64,000 bases of DNA from JABDMH01 sp965223025 (GTDB taxonomy: Bacteria > Bacteroidota > Bacteroidia > Chitinophagales > Saprospiraceae): NCBI GenBank assembly GCA_965223025.1, contig CBDCVP010000022.1:1-64000 (forward strand). Reading direction: 5' to 3'. A model generated the notes under the pieces. That model saw only the letters and a program-made list of their open reading frames with translations. It was not told the DNA's origin and did not search any database. The position numbers were made by a program, and so were the translations under genes. This document shows, piece by piece, positions 53,440 through 63,002 of the stretch. Each line of letters opens with the position of its first letter. Position 1 is the stretch's first letter.

Positions 53440-56400
53440 TTAAAAACTGACATTCACACCAAAGACAAATGTGCGGGATAGCGGATAAGTACCATAGTCG
53501 CTACCTTGCGACAGGGGATCTCCGCTATTATAATTATTCGTCTCAGGATTACCTCCGGGATAATCAGTGAAATTCAACAAATTATCTGCTGTACTGAAAA
53601 TTCGAAACTTGGTCACACCAATCTTAGCCAGGGTTGTACGAGGTAAGGTATACCCTAAGGTGATATTCTTCACGCGGATGTAATCCCCATCGTAAAGCCA
53701 GCGATCGGTAAACGTAGGTAAGGGAGCACCAAAGGGATAGTAGGCTTCACCATTCCCCTTAGAATTCTCTCCACGATATCCATTAGCCCAGACGCCGGTT
53801 TGATTACGGGTTGCTCCCACGTCGATATATCGACCTAAGAAGAAGTAGGTCTGATAGTCATGGACGCCGTTGATCAGAAAACTGAAATCAAAGTTTCGAT
53901 ATTCAATACTGTTTCTCAGGCCCCAGATCAAGCCCGGACTATTGTCATCCATGATCTTCCGATCAGCTGCAGTGATTTTACCATCGCCATTCTGATCCAC
54001 GATCTTTTGCTGCCCGACAGCCTGGTTTGGAGCAATGGGTTCGGTATTTACATCGGTGAGCAATCCATCCGTCTCATAAAAGTAGTAGCTGGCAATAGGA
54101 TAGCCGGGCAGTGTAATATTGGTGGATATATTCCGCTGCAGGCCAACGATATTTGACAGGCCAAAGCCCAGTTTCAGTACTTCATTTTCATTGTGGGTCA
54201 GATTAAAACTAGTGGACCACTTCAAGTTAGGCGTTCGGACGTTGACACTGCTCAGTTCAAATTCCCAACCCCGGTTTTCCAGTTCACCGCTATTGAGGGT
54301 GGTAGGCCTAATCAAACCCGTGATGGCTGGAAGCGGCACATCCAGAAGCAGGTCTGTCGTCTTATTTTTATAGATATCAAAGGATCCATAGATTCGATTT
54401 TCCCATAATCCAAAATCAATACCGAAGTTGAGCGAAGTTGTGGTCTCCCAACCAAGTGCGGGATTGCTGGCTGAGCTGGGAGCAAAACCAAAGGCAAGCT
54501 TACCGCCATACGGATAATTTGCCGGACCCAAGGTGGCAAAGGAAGAATAGGAGCCAATGCGATCATTTCCCGACTGCCCCCAACTGACTCTAAGTTTCAA
54601 TTGTGATAAGGTTGGGTTGCCCTTTAGGAATCCCTCCTCACTGATTCTCCAACCAAATGAAGCTGCCGGAAAAATGCCGTAGCGATTATCGGCACCAAAC
54701 TTAGAGCTTCCATCATAGCGAATGCTTCCCGAGAGTAAATACTTATTGGCAAAGTCATACTGCACCCGACCGAATACCGATGCCAGTGCGGTCTCTCGTT
54801 CAAAATCATCCCAATTTCTGAAACTGGCAGCTGCATTGAAGGTTCGAATATCGTCGCTACCAAAATCCCACGAATCCAGAAAGGTCCGTTCAAAGGCTGT
54901 CTTTTCATATGAGGTACCTGCCAGTAGGTTGATACCGTGCTTCCCAAAACTTCGGTCGAAAGTGGCCGTAAACTGCGTCAGAAACCTAGTGTCTCTGGAA
55001 GTCTCGTCACGGGCTTCACGCCTGGTCTTCTTATTGACATCTTGTGGTTTGAAATAGTCATAGCGCCAATCTTGGTTGTCCAACCCAAACTGACCCCGGA
55101 AATTCAATCCTTCGATGGGCTCGAATCCCAAATACACAGTACCAATGGTACGGGCTGTGTTTCCAATATCCTTGATAGTCTTCATCTGCAAGACCGGATC
55201 CGGGTCTGATTCCACTAAACCCAGCGGACCACTTCGATGATTTAGCCCGACGGGAACGGTAGGATTTGCTACGATGGCACGCATCCAAGCGCCCTCTTTT
55301 CTTTCAGCTTCCCTCCATCCGCTTTGCTCTGAGAAGGTAGATGCCAGATTAAGGCCAGCTGTAAATTTTTCATTGATGCGATACTGCCCATTGGCACGGA
55401 AACTAAACCGTTCGTACCCTGAATTGATGACCACCCCTTGGTCATTGGTATAGTTACCGGAGATCATAAAACTGCCTCCTTTGGTACCCTTCAGTACCGA
55501 CACCTGGTAGTTCTGTCGCAACGCATTGCGCGTGATGGCATCCTGCCAGTCTGTATCGGTGATGTATTCGGGATTCTCATACCAAAAATCCGGGCCCCTA
55601 AATCGTGCCGGACGGTCGGCAACCGGAACGGTGGGATCCCGACCATCCAATATATAGGACTCATTTCTGATCCATTCGCGCCAATCCCTATATTCTGGCC
55701 CTGTCAACATATCCAGTTTGTTGGATTTAGGCACTTGGCGAACACCGGTCGTTACATCGAGGTTGATCTGCGTCTGCCCCTCCTTGGCCGATCTGGTGGT
55801 AATCAACACCACTCCACCTGCGCCCCGAGCACCATAGATGGCTGCTGCTGATGCATCCTTAAGAACATCTATCGACTCGACATCACCAATGTTGACATCT
55901 TTCATGCTTTGTACCGGCATACCGTCGACTACATATAGAGGCTCTGAGCCACTTGTAATGCTGTTGCTACCTCGTATCTTGATCTCAAACTCTGCTCCTG
56001 GCAGACCAGATGACTGCTGGGCATATACCCCAGCGAGCTGACCAGAAAAAGCCTCTCCCAGTGAAGTGACAGGCCGATCCTGCAGTGATTCACTATTGAT
56101 CTTCGAAACGGCATTGGTCAGATTGGTTCTCTTCGTAGTACCATAACCCGTTACGATCACCTCTTCCAACGCTTCCACACTGGGTGACAGCGTAATCTGC
56201 AAGGACGACATGGCCCCTGCTACTGTGACTTCCTGGGTGGCAAATCCCGTATAAGAAACCACCAAAATGGCATTTTCATTGACTTCAAGTTGAAAATTGC
56301 CCTCAAAATCCGTCACTGTACCATTGGTCGTACCTTTCTCCAAAATGGTAGCACCCAAGAGTGCCTCACCAGACTCACTAAGGACTTTGCCCTGTATTGG

Positions 56401-56547
56401 CAGGTTGAAGTCCACAGTAGCATACACTGGCGCCATGGACAGCAGAGCCACCAACAGTAGAAGTATGCTCGACTTCGACCTTCTTTTTGAGGTAGCATAT
56501 GGACTACAACTGCCCATGCGACCCGAATAGTAAAATTGCATCATCAT
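53440..56547 (-). CDS. susC: SusC/RagA family TonB-dependent transporter (pair 1)
   Basis: 1035 residues. A signal peptide is followed by a carboxypeptidase-D regulatory-like domain (IQGKVLSESGEALLGATIL, about 50-125), TonB-box-region EEVIVTGYG, the plug (IRGSNSITSGSEPLYVVDGMP, VESIDVLKDASAAAIYGARG) and a 22-strand barrel ending FVFGVNVSF. It imports glycan fragments across the outer membrane with its SusD partner. The first gene of a two-gene operon ending in a terminator, originally facing the sulfatase at 46532. Confidence 0.93.
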   Translation of the reverse strand: MMMQFYYSGRMGSCSPYATSKRRSKSSILLLLVALLSMAPVYATVDFNLPIQGKVLSESGEALLGATILEKGTTNGTVTDFEGNFQLEVNENAILVVSYTGFATQEVTVAGAMSSLQITLSPSVEALEEVIVTGYGTTKRTNLTNAVSKINSESLQDRPVTSLGEAFSGQLAGVYAQQSSGLPGAEFEIKIRGSNSITSGSEPLYVVDGMPVQSMKDVNIGDVESIDVLKDASAAAIYGARGAGGVVLITTRSAKEGQTQINLDVTTGVRQVPKSNKLDMLTGPEYRDWREWIRNESYILDGRDPTVPVADRPARFRGPDFWYENPEYITDTDWQDAITRNALRQNYQVSVLKGTKGGSFMISGNYTNDQGVVINSGYERFSFRANGQYRINEKFTAGLNLASTFSEQSGWREAERKEGAWMRAIVANPTVPVGLNHRSGPLGLVESDPDPVLQMKTIKDIGNTARTIGTVYLGFEPIEGLNFRGQFGLDNQDWRYDYFKPQDVNKKTRREARDETSRDTRFLTQFTATFDRSFGKHGINLLAGTSYEKTAFERTFLDSWDFGSDDIRTFNAAASFRNWDDFERETALASVFGRVQYDFANKYLLSGSIRYDGSSKFGADNRYGIFPAASFGWRISEEGFLKGNPTLSQLKLRVSWGQSGNDRIGSYSSFATLGPANYPYGGKLAFGFAPSSASNPALGWETTTSLNFGIDFGLWENRIYGSFDIYKNKTTDLLLDVPLPAITGLIRPTTLNSGELENRGWEFELSSVNVRTPNLKWSTSFNLTHNENEVLKLGFGLSNIVGLQRNISTNITLPGYPIASYYFYETDGLLTDVNTEPIAPNQAVGQQKIVDQNGDGKITAADRKIMDDNSPGLIWGLRNSIEYRNFDFSFLINGVHDYQTYFFLGRYIDVGATRNQTGVWANGYRGENSKGNGEAYYPFGAPLPTFTDRWLYDGDYIRVKNITLGYTLPRTTLAKIGVTKFRIFSTADNLLNFTDYPGGNPETNNYNSGDPLSQGSDYGTYPLSRTFVFGVNVSF

Positions 56548-56849
56548 ATGATTATTTTTTGGAACGCAGTAGAAATTGAATTTTCACATTTAAAATAGAG
56601 AAAAAATGGCAGGGCCAAAATATTTTCTTGGTTATCTTGATGACCAGCCAAATCAAACCAAAGCTCCCCTGGGTGCTTTGTATGACGGGTTTGGTTTCAA
56701 TTTTTTTGATCCGAAGTCAAATAACATTGAACTTCCCAAATACTCACAAAATACCTTCGGAAATTAGTAGACTGACAGAGTAACCATTTTCATCCTCCAA
56801 CCCGCCCGATAGTTTTGGTCTCCCCAATCCGACATGTCTTCCCTGATCC
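56548..56849. other. Upstream region of SusC pair 1
   Basis: About 300 AT-rich bases without a supported gene. It must hold the promoter of the first SusC-SusD operon. Confidence 0.5.
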
Positions 56850-56857
56850 AATGATTC

Positions 56858-57085
56858 ATCGGAGACCAGATCTCGCATCACGTCAATGTTTTGATCAATG
56901 GACAAGATGGCTACGCTGAATATCGCATCCCAGCCCTTTGTACGCTCCATAGAGGGGTAAGGCTGGCATTCTGTGAAGGGAGAAAAATGGCACTTAGTCT
57001 TATTAAGTGGGTATCTTCCGATGTTAGTCAAACATCTTTTAAAAAATCCCTTTTTATCAGTAGGCTCACTTGTCCGCTATAGAAA
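56858..57085 (+). pseudogene. Relic of a sialidase gene
   Basis: In one plus-strand frame the sequence reads HVNVLINGQDGYAEYRIPAL and then GVRLAFCEGRK, which is the conserved start of bacterial sialidases including the arginine-containing YRIP motif. Shortly after, similarity ends and the frame stops at 57080-57082. No Asp boxes follow. It has no credible signal or start codon. This is a truncated leftover, showing that a true sialidase once stood in this locus. Confidence 0.65.
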
Positions 57086-57506
57086 TACGATAATAATCAA
57101 ACTATCGGTCATGGCTCATTGATGCTAAGTGGTTAATTGATGTCCTTTTGTCTTGACAGATTTTCAACCCTTATTATACAGCTTTTCGAATATGCGAGGA
57201 CCAAGACCATGATACCTTTTTCAAAGGCCTTAGGTGTATTCCTGAAAAGGAACTTCGACAGCCAAAAGAACATGGTCCCAGCAAAAGTGTAAGGGAGGAG
57301 GGCGGTAGCCAACACCTTACAATAGATAATCCCGTACCGATTGCCAACGTAAAATGGTAGCATTCAGCTTTTCAAACCAAAGATGATTGAAAACTGGGAT
57401 GAATCTCATGTTAATAGTATGTCGCTACGAGGGTACTACTTGGCGAGAGTTCATTACGATCAGTTAGGGACCAGAAAATAAAAACTCGATACCGAAGTGA
57501 TTACTC
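57083..57506. other. Gap without a supported gene
   Basis: About 420 bases between the sialidase relic and the end of the second SusC-SusD operon. A short minus-strand frame at 57133-57363 has a hydrophobic start but resembles nothing known. It is probably decayed sequence. Confidence 0.4.
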
Positions 57507-57544
57507 TGTCTCGCAAGGAGGGGGGCACACTCCTTGTTGAGACA
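57507..57544 (-). terminator. Hairpin after the second SusC-SusD operon
   Basis: TGTCTC (57507-57512) plus CAAGGAG (57514-57520) pair with CTCCTTG (57530-57536) plus GAGACA (57539-57544). A competing pairing uses GGGGGGCA with TGCCCCC. There is no strong T-run, so it may stabilise the 3' end rather than terminate. It starts 28 bases past the SusD stop. Confidence 0.55.
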
Positions 57545-57572
57545 TGCCCCCTTACTCTTTGATACTGGCAAG

Positions 57573-59237
57573 TTAGTATCCAGGATTTTGTGGAAAATCT
57601 CCGGGATTGGAGACCCTGTCAATTTGTGTTTGTGGAATAGGACGAACCAAGTGCATTTCAGCAATGTTTGGCGCTGCATCGGGGTTGTACATTCTCACAC
57701 GGTCCAGGAGTATCCCCCTGCGCTTCAGATCATACCAACGATGTCCCTCTCCTCCAAGTTCCTTGGCCCTTTCCTCAAAAATAAACTCGAAATCCATGCC
57801 GTCAGCAGACACGGCCATTTCTGTCTCTCGTCCCGGAATCAATGCTCTTTCCCGTAATGCGGTCACCCATTGGGCGGCCTCTTCTTTATTCCCCAATTCG
57901 ATCGCAGCTTCAGCGGCTATAAGATACATTTCTGCCAACCGGATCACGATGGCATCCCGACTTCCATTGTTATTGTTTTTATCCGGCCTAGTATTGTCGT
58001 AATATTTTTTGTAAAAACTGGGCCATCGTCTTCTACTATCCCCACCTATCTGCAATTTATCTTCCTGAGTAGTGACATCTTCCCCATTGTAGTCGATGTA
58101 CCAGTAAGGGGACGTGGCCTGCACCTCATCATCCACTGGATGCAGGACGATTTTGATGGCAGTATCACCAGGATTTACCATTTTACCGTTGATCTCCGCT
58201 GACCGGTTTGCAATCCAAACCGTCTTAAAAGAAGCATGGAAGCGTGCATCCACTTCCGGATCCCACATTTCGAGATAATAGTTGGTGGGCATAAATCTTT
58301 GATGAGGTTTTCCATTTTCAATATCGCGGTCCATAGCGGGATTTCGTGTATAGTCCCACACAAAAAAGTTATGCTGTTGGCTTCCGTTTCCATTGAGAAG
58401 TGGATCCGTACCGTACTGCACTGACCAGATCACTTCATCATTCTCCTGATTGCTGATGTTCCAAAGCTTATCAAGATCTTCCAATTGATAATGATAGTTC
58501 TCAATAACACCCTTTGCAAAAGTGTTGGCTTCACTCCAATTACCCAGCGTAAGCTGAACCCTGGCCATGAGTGCTTCTGCCATTCCCCTATTGGCCCTTC
58601 CAAATGGCACATCAGATGGTGATGGCAAATTGGATATGGCAAATTCAAGATCAGGCACTATTCCTTCTTGATAGATGGTTGCCTCAGGGGTGCGGAAAGC
58701 TTCTGTCTGTACGCCTTGTGTCTCTTCCATGGTAAAATGGACATCTCCCCATTGCTGCACCAATATAAAATAGTAGTGTGCCCGCAGAAAGCGAGCTTCA
58801 GCGATTGCTGCGGTTTTTTCAGCATCGGACAGTTGATCCACTTCCGGTGCTCTGTCTACGATCGTATTGCATTGATTGATCCCCTGGTAAAAATTATCCC
58901 ATATGGCCCTGAAAAATGCATGCGATCCCAACAGATTCTGGTCGTACTTTCCGAAAGAAGGATTGTTTTTATTGCCCCCAAATCCATTGGTGTTGATATC
59001 CGTGCCAATGACTGTCAAATAAAAGGATCGTTCGTGACCGTAATAAAATCTCAATGGTGGGTAGCAGGCTCTTAGGCCGGCCTCAATGCCTTCCGCGGAA
59101 GAATAATAACTGTCACCTGTAGCTAAACTCAAAGGATCTTCTTCTAGGAGGGAATTGCAAGCGACTGCAAAAAACATGATGAAAGCAACACCTAGTCGAG
59201 CTGCCATACTTACGTTATTTATTGATAAAGTTTTCAT
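57573..59237 (-). CDS. susD: SusD/RagB family outer-membrane lipoprotein (pair 2)
   Basis: 554 residues. The signal ends in a lipobox (FFAVAC, then NSLLEEDPLSL). SusD features include SAEGIEAGLRACYPPLR, DRAPEVDQLSDAEKTAAIAEARFLRAHYYFILVQQWGD, and at the C-terminal end RAKELGGEGHRWYDLKRRGIL and PQNPGY. It is larger than pair 1, with an extra central region (about 300-400), so it probably binds a different glycan. It follows its SusC gene by 9 bases. Confidence 0.93.
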   Translation of the reverse strand: MKTLSINNVSMAARLGVAFIMFFAVACNSLLEEDPLSLATGDSYYSSAEGIEAGLRACYPPLRFYYGHERSFYLTVIGTDINTNGFGGNKNNPSFGKYDQNLLGSHAFFRAIWDNFYQGINQCNTIVDRAPEVDQLSDAEKTAAIAEARFLRAHYYFILVQQWGDVHFTMEETQGVQTEAFRTPEATIYQEGIVPDLEFAISNLPSPSDVPFGRANRGMAEALMARVQLTLGNWSEANTFAKGVIENYHYQLEDLDKLWNISNQENDEVIWSVQYGTDPLLNGNGSQQHNFFVWDYTRNPAMDRDIENGKPHQRFMPTNYYLEMWDPEVDARFHASFKTVWIANRSAEINGKMVNPGDTAIKIVLHPVDDEVQATSPYWYIDYNGEDVTTQEDKLQIGGDSRRRWPSFYKKYYDNTRPDKNNNNGSRDAIVIRLAEMYLIAAEAAIELGNKEEAAQWVTALRERALIPGRETEMAVSADGMDFEFIFEERAKELGGEGHRWYDLKRRGILLDRVRMYNPDAAPNIAEMHLVRPIPQTQIDRVSNPGDFPQNPGY

Positions 59238-59246
59238 GCTCGTGAA

Positions 59247-62200
59247 TTAGAATTTAAGATTAAGACCAACAATATAGGTGGATGATGCTAGGGCTCTCAT
59301 AGTCTCCGGATCAACCCTATCGAATGGTGACCAGGTAACGGGATTGGTAGCTGAAAGGTACAATCTACATGAAGAAACCATTTTTGAGTTGATGACGTTG
59401 CGTGCCAGATCATATCCAAGCACTATGTTCTTTATTTTCACAAATGATCCATCGTGATACCTTACCGCATTTCCGTACAAAATGCCCGAGCCTTGCACAG
59501 GTTTAGGAAATTCATTGCTAGCGTTTTCCGGTGTCCAATAGTTAAAATTTAAATGTGCATAACGACCTTCCCAGGCGTTGCCACCGATGTTGTGGTAGGT
59601 GCTATTTACCATCTGCCCTTGTCTGGCATACACCAGCATTGAAAAATCAAATCCCTTATAGCTAATGGTGTTGGTCAACCCACCACTCCAATCGGGCACA
59701 GTTGAACCAAGCACTGCCCGGTCGTCAGAATTGATCTGGCCGTCGGGCTCGTTGGTCAACTCACCATCGGCACCTCTGCCATTCACATCCTTTATCCTAA
59801 TTTGCCCGGGAGATTGGCCAATCTCTTCGGCCTCAGCTGCCTGATCACTTTGCCAAATACCATCGAAAACAAAACTGTAAAACGAATTGACTGGTTCTCC
59901 GATAAACCACTCATTACCAATGTCATCCTCCGTACCATTAAATAGCTCCACAATTTCCTCCTTATTTGAAAAGACATTCATGTCTACATCCCATCTAAAA
60001 CCATTGGCACTTCGGAGGACATTGGCAGACAGACTAAGTTCCACCCCTCGATTTCTGGTGGAACCGACATTTTCGATCACACTTTCGAATCCGGAAGTCC
60101 TGGGAAGCAGACGTTCCAATAATAAATCATTAGTCCTCGTGTCGTACAATTCCAAAGAGCCAGAAATCCTGCTATTCCATAACCCAAAGTCAACTCCAAA
60201 ATTGACGGTATTTGAGATCTCCCATCCCAACTCTGGATTGGCAATACCATCCTGCCTGTAACCAAAGGCTGCATTATTGCCAAACAAATAGGCAGATCTT
60301 GCCAATCCTCCCTGGGTCTGATAAGGATCAATCGCCGTATTCCCAACGGATCCATATCCAGCCCTGATTTTTAGAAAATCAATCACGTCGCCATTTCCAT
60401 AGAAGTCTTCTTCTGAAATGATCCATGCTACCGCAGCTGCAGGGAAAAAGGCCCATTTGTTGCCTTCTGCAAGCCTTGATGATCCATCCGCCCTTCCTGA
60501 AACGGTCACCAGATACTTATCTTTGTACTTGTAATTAAGTCGTCCCATATAAGAGAGCAGCCCCCAGTCTGTCAATCCGCTTTCAATGCCTGTTATGGTT
60601 GCCGCTGTCCCCAACGCATGGTAGGATGACCGTACGATTGGAATTCCCCTAGCCGACAGTGAAGACTCCTCAGAACGATTGGTTTGTGTGCTAAAAAGTC
60701 CCAATAAATTGAGATCGTGCTCCCCAAATGACTTGTCGAACGTCAAAATGTTTTCTAGTGTATACGACAATGCATTTGAATTATCAATCGAGCCTTGAGG
60801 TACACTTCCAGTATAGTCTCCCCTCGATCGCCCCCTCTTATTATAGAGAATGTCTGTACCGATGTTCAACCGATAATTCAAGTTTTCAGTAATGTCATAA
60901 GACCCAAACAAATTTGAAAACATCCGGAAACCACGTGTTTCATCCACCAATTGATTTGGAGCAAAATTGACCAGTGGAGAAGTGACTAAAAACTCATCCG
61001 GATTGGCATACGCAATGATGCTCCCATCCTCATCATAAGCCTTGGTCGTGGGTGCATATCGTATGGCAGCATTGGTCGGATCATCATTGTCCATTCTGTT
61101 TCTGAGGTCTGTGGAACCAATGAAGCTCAAACCTACCTTCACCCGCTTGCTCAGGGTGGCGTCCAGGTTGGTTCTTAATGAGATTCTTTCATAGTCTGTC
61201 TTCTTCAAGACTCCATCTTCCTTAAAATAACCCATGGAAAGATAGTAGTTTACTTTGCTGCCACCTCCACTTGCCGATAGGACATGTTCTGTCTGCATGC
61301 CATTGCGATAGGTCTCGTCCAGATAATCTGTTTCCATACCGTTTCGATAAAAATCGTACATGCCACCCAAAAGCACCTCATCCTGGCTGGCATCGGCCTT
61401 GCTTAGGCCATTGGCCACCCTACGGTATTCGACAAACTGTTGGGCATTCATCTTATCCAAGTGCTCAATTTGCCTCTTAAATCCGTAGTATGAGTTTAGG
61501 CCGATCTGGGGCCTGCCTTCTACACCTCTTTTCGTGGTGATGAGTATGACCCCATTGGCGCCTCTTGAGCCGTAAATGGCCACCGCACTGGCATCTTTTA
61601 GTACCTCCATAGACTCGATATCGGCTGGATTAAAGTCGTTGATGCTAGCCGTGGTGGGAATGCCATCCACCACATACAATGGTGCGTTGCCAGCCGTAAT
61701 GGAACGGTTGCCCCGGATGCGAATGCTTTGCCCTGATCCTGGTGTACCATTGCTGGCAACAATGTCTACTCCTGCCAGCCTACCCTGGGCCTGGTCCAGT
61801 ACACTAGAGGCCGGAGTAGCGCTCAATTCCTTGGATGAGATCGAAGATATGGCACCGGTCAGGTCGCTCTTTTTCATCGTTCCATAACCTACCACCACCA
61901 CCTCATCCAACCCTATCGCAGACTCTACCATGACAACATTGATCTCTGTGCGATCACTTATTTCAATTTCTTGGGAAGAAAATCCGGTATAGGTAAATGT
62001 GAGGGTTCTTGCATCGTCCGGCACAGAGAGGGTATATGACCCATCCAGATCAGTAACTGCCCCGGTGCTGTATTCGCTGACCAAAATATTCACACCAATC
62101 AATGCTTCACCATCTGATGAGGTGACTTTTCCACTGATGATCCGGTCATCCAGGAACCCAGCATCCGCTTTGACCAATAATCCATCACCTCCAAAAAGCT

Positions 62201-62309
62201 GTGTACTGCTGCTGCAAATCAGAGCCAGTAAGAGGTACAGTATTTTTACTGTCGCCAAAAAGTGGCAAGAACAATATTCCTTTTGCCGTTTTCTACATTT
62301 TTTTTTCAT
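59247..62309 (-). CDS. susC: SusC/RagA family TonB-dependent transporter (pair 2)
   Basis: 1020 residues. Regulatory-like domain (ISGKVTSSDGEALIGVNILV, about 58-130), TonB-box-region LDEVVVVGYGTMKKSDLTG, plug (IRGNRSITAGNAPLYVVDGIP, IESMEVLKDASAVAIYGSRGANGVILITT) and barrel ending STYIVGLNLKF. The N terminus is lysine-rich before the signal helix. It forms an operon with its SusD, divergent from the sulfatase at 63003, which suggests import of desulfated fragments of a sulfated glycan. Confidence 0.93.
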   Translation of the reverse strand: MKKKCRKRQKEYCSCHFLATVKILYLLLALICSSSTQLFGGDGLLVKADAGFLDDRIISGKVTSSDGEALIGVNILVSEYSTGAVTDLDGSYTLSVPDDARTLTFTYTGFSSQEIEISDRTEINVVMVESAIGLDEVVVVGYGTMKKSDLTGAISSISSKELSATPASSVLDQAQGRLAGVDIVASNGTPGSGQSIRIRGNRSITAGNAPLYVVDGIPTTASINDFNPADIESMEVLKDASAVAIYGSRGANGVILITTKRGVEGRPQIGLNSYYGFKRQIEHLDKMNAQQFVEYRRVANGLSKADASQDEVLLGGMYDFYRNGMETDYLDETYRNGMQTEHVLSASGGGSKVNYYLSMGYFKEDGVLKKTDYERISLRTNLDATLSKRVKVGLSFIGSTDLRNRMDNDDPTNAAIRYAPTTKAYDEDGSIIAYANPDEFLVTSPLVNFAPNQLVDETRGFRMFSNLFGSYDITENLNYRLNIGTDILYNKRGRSRGDYTGSVPQGSIDNSNALSYTLENILTFDKSFGEHDLNLLGLFSTQTNRSEESSLSARGIPIVRSSYHALGTAATITGIESGLTDWGLLSYMGRLNYKYKDKYLVTVSGRADGSSRLAEGNKWAFFPAAAVAWIISEEDFYGNGDVIDFLKIRAGYGSVGNTAIDPYQTQGGLARSAYLFGNNAAFGYRQDGIANPELGWEISNTVNFGVDFGLWNSRISGSLELYDTRTNDLLLERLLPRTSGFESVIENVGSTRNRGVELSLSANVLRSANGFRWDVDMNVFSNKEEIVELFNGTEDDIGNEWFIGEPVNSFYSFVFDGIWQSDQAAEAEEIGQSPGQIRIKDVNGRGADGELTNEPDGQINSDDRAVLGSTVPDWSGGLTNTISYKGFDFSMLVYARQGQMVNSTYHNIGGNAWEGRYAHLNFNYWTPENASNEFPKPVQGSGILYGNAVRYHDGSFVKIKNIVLGYDLARNVINSKMVSSCRLYLSATNPVTWSPFDRVDPETMRALASSTYIVGLNLKF

Positions 62310-63002
62310 CTCGGTTGAATTTTAAATAGCATTTGCGCCTCCGTCAAATACAACATTCTTACGCGGTATGCCTGCTGTTGCAGATGTTGGTTTGATTGAC
62401 AACTATCATGAAATCACATAAATATCTTTGGCCAGGTCGTTTTGCTGATGTTCAATGCGGTATCGGAATCAGCCCGACATATTCATTAAAAAACTGTCGA
62501 CATATATCCTGGAAAAATAGCTTACTATAGCACTTAGGGCGAGAGCTAAAGTGGCTTAAATGTCGATGACTGAAATTACAATCAACAACTTTAATAAACA
62601 AATATATGTGAGATCAATTTCTCTCTGACACCGTCCATGTAACGTGTCGCACGGTTTTGCTATCCATGTCAACCAAGAAGTGTAAACAACGAAGTTAGCA
62701 AGGATGCAAGTAAAGAAAATGGCAAATGAACCAGAGCTCACTTTTCAGTAGTTCTCTCGAATGTCTCGTAATATGCCATGATCAATCAGAGGTCTACCTA
62801 GCGGTCCAAGCCAGTATCCGATCAGCATGCATTAAAGATCTACCAAGTACACACTGCCGAATCAGTATGATATTTATAACTTGGTGTGATGACAATAACT
62901 GCACCAAATCAGGGATGGTACTTTTGGCGATCTTACCAATTTTCCCAGTCGGCTGATACTCCAGTCTCACCCCATCTCGAAAAAGTGAGAAACTCATCCA
63001 GA
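62310..63002. promoter_or_regulatory. Divergent intergenic region of SusC pair 2 and sulfatase
   Basis: About 690 bases without a supported gene. It must carry both divergent promoters. Short frames (for example 62794-63054 on the minus strand) overlap the sulfatase start and look unlike any known protein. Confidence 0.45.

Noticed and set aside
57133..57363. Minus-strand 76-codon frame with hydrophobic start
   Set aside because: No family, no partner and located in decayed sequence; not enough to call a gene.
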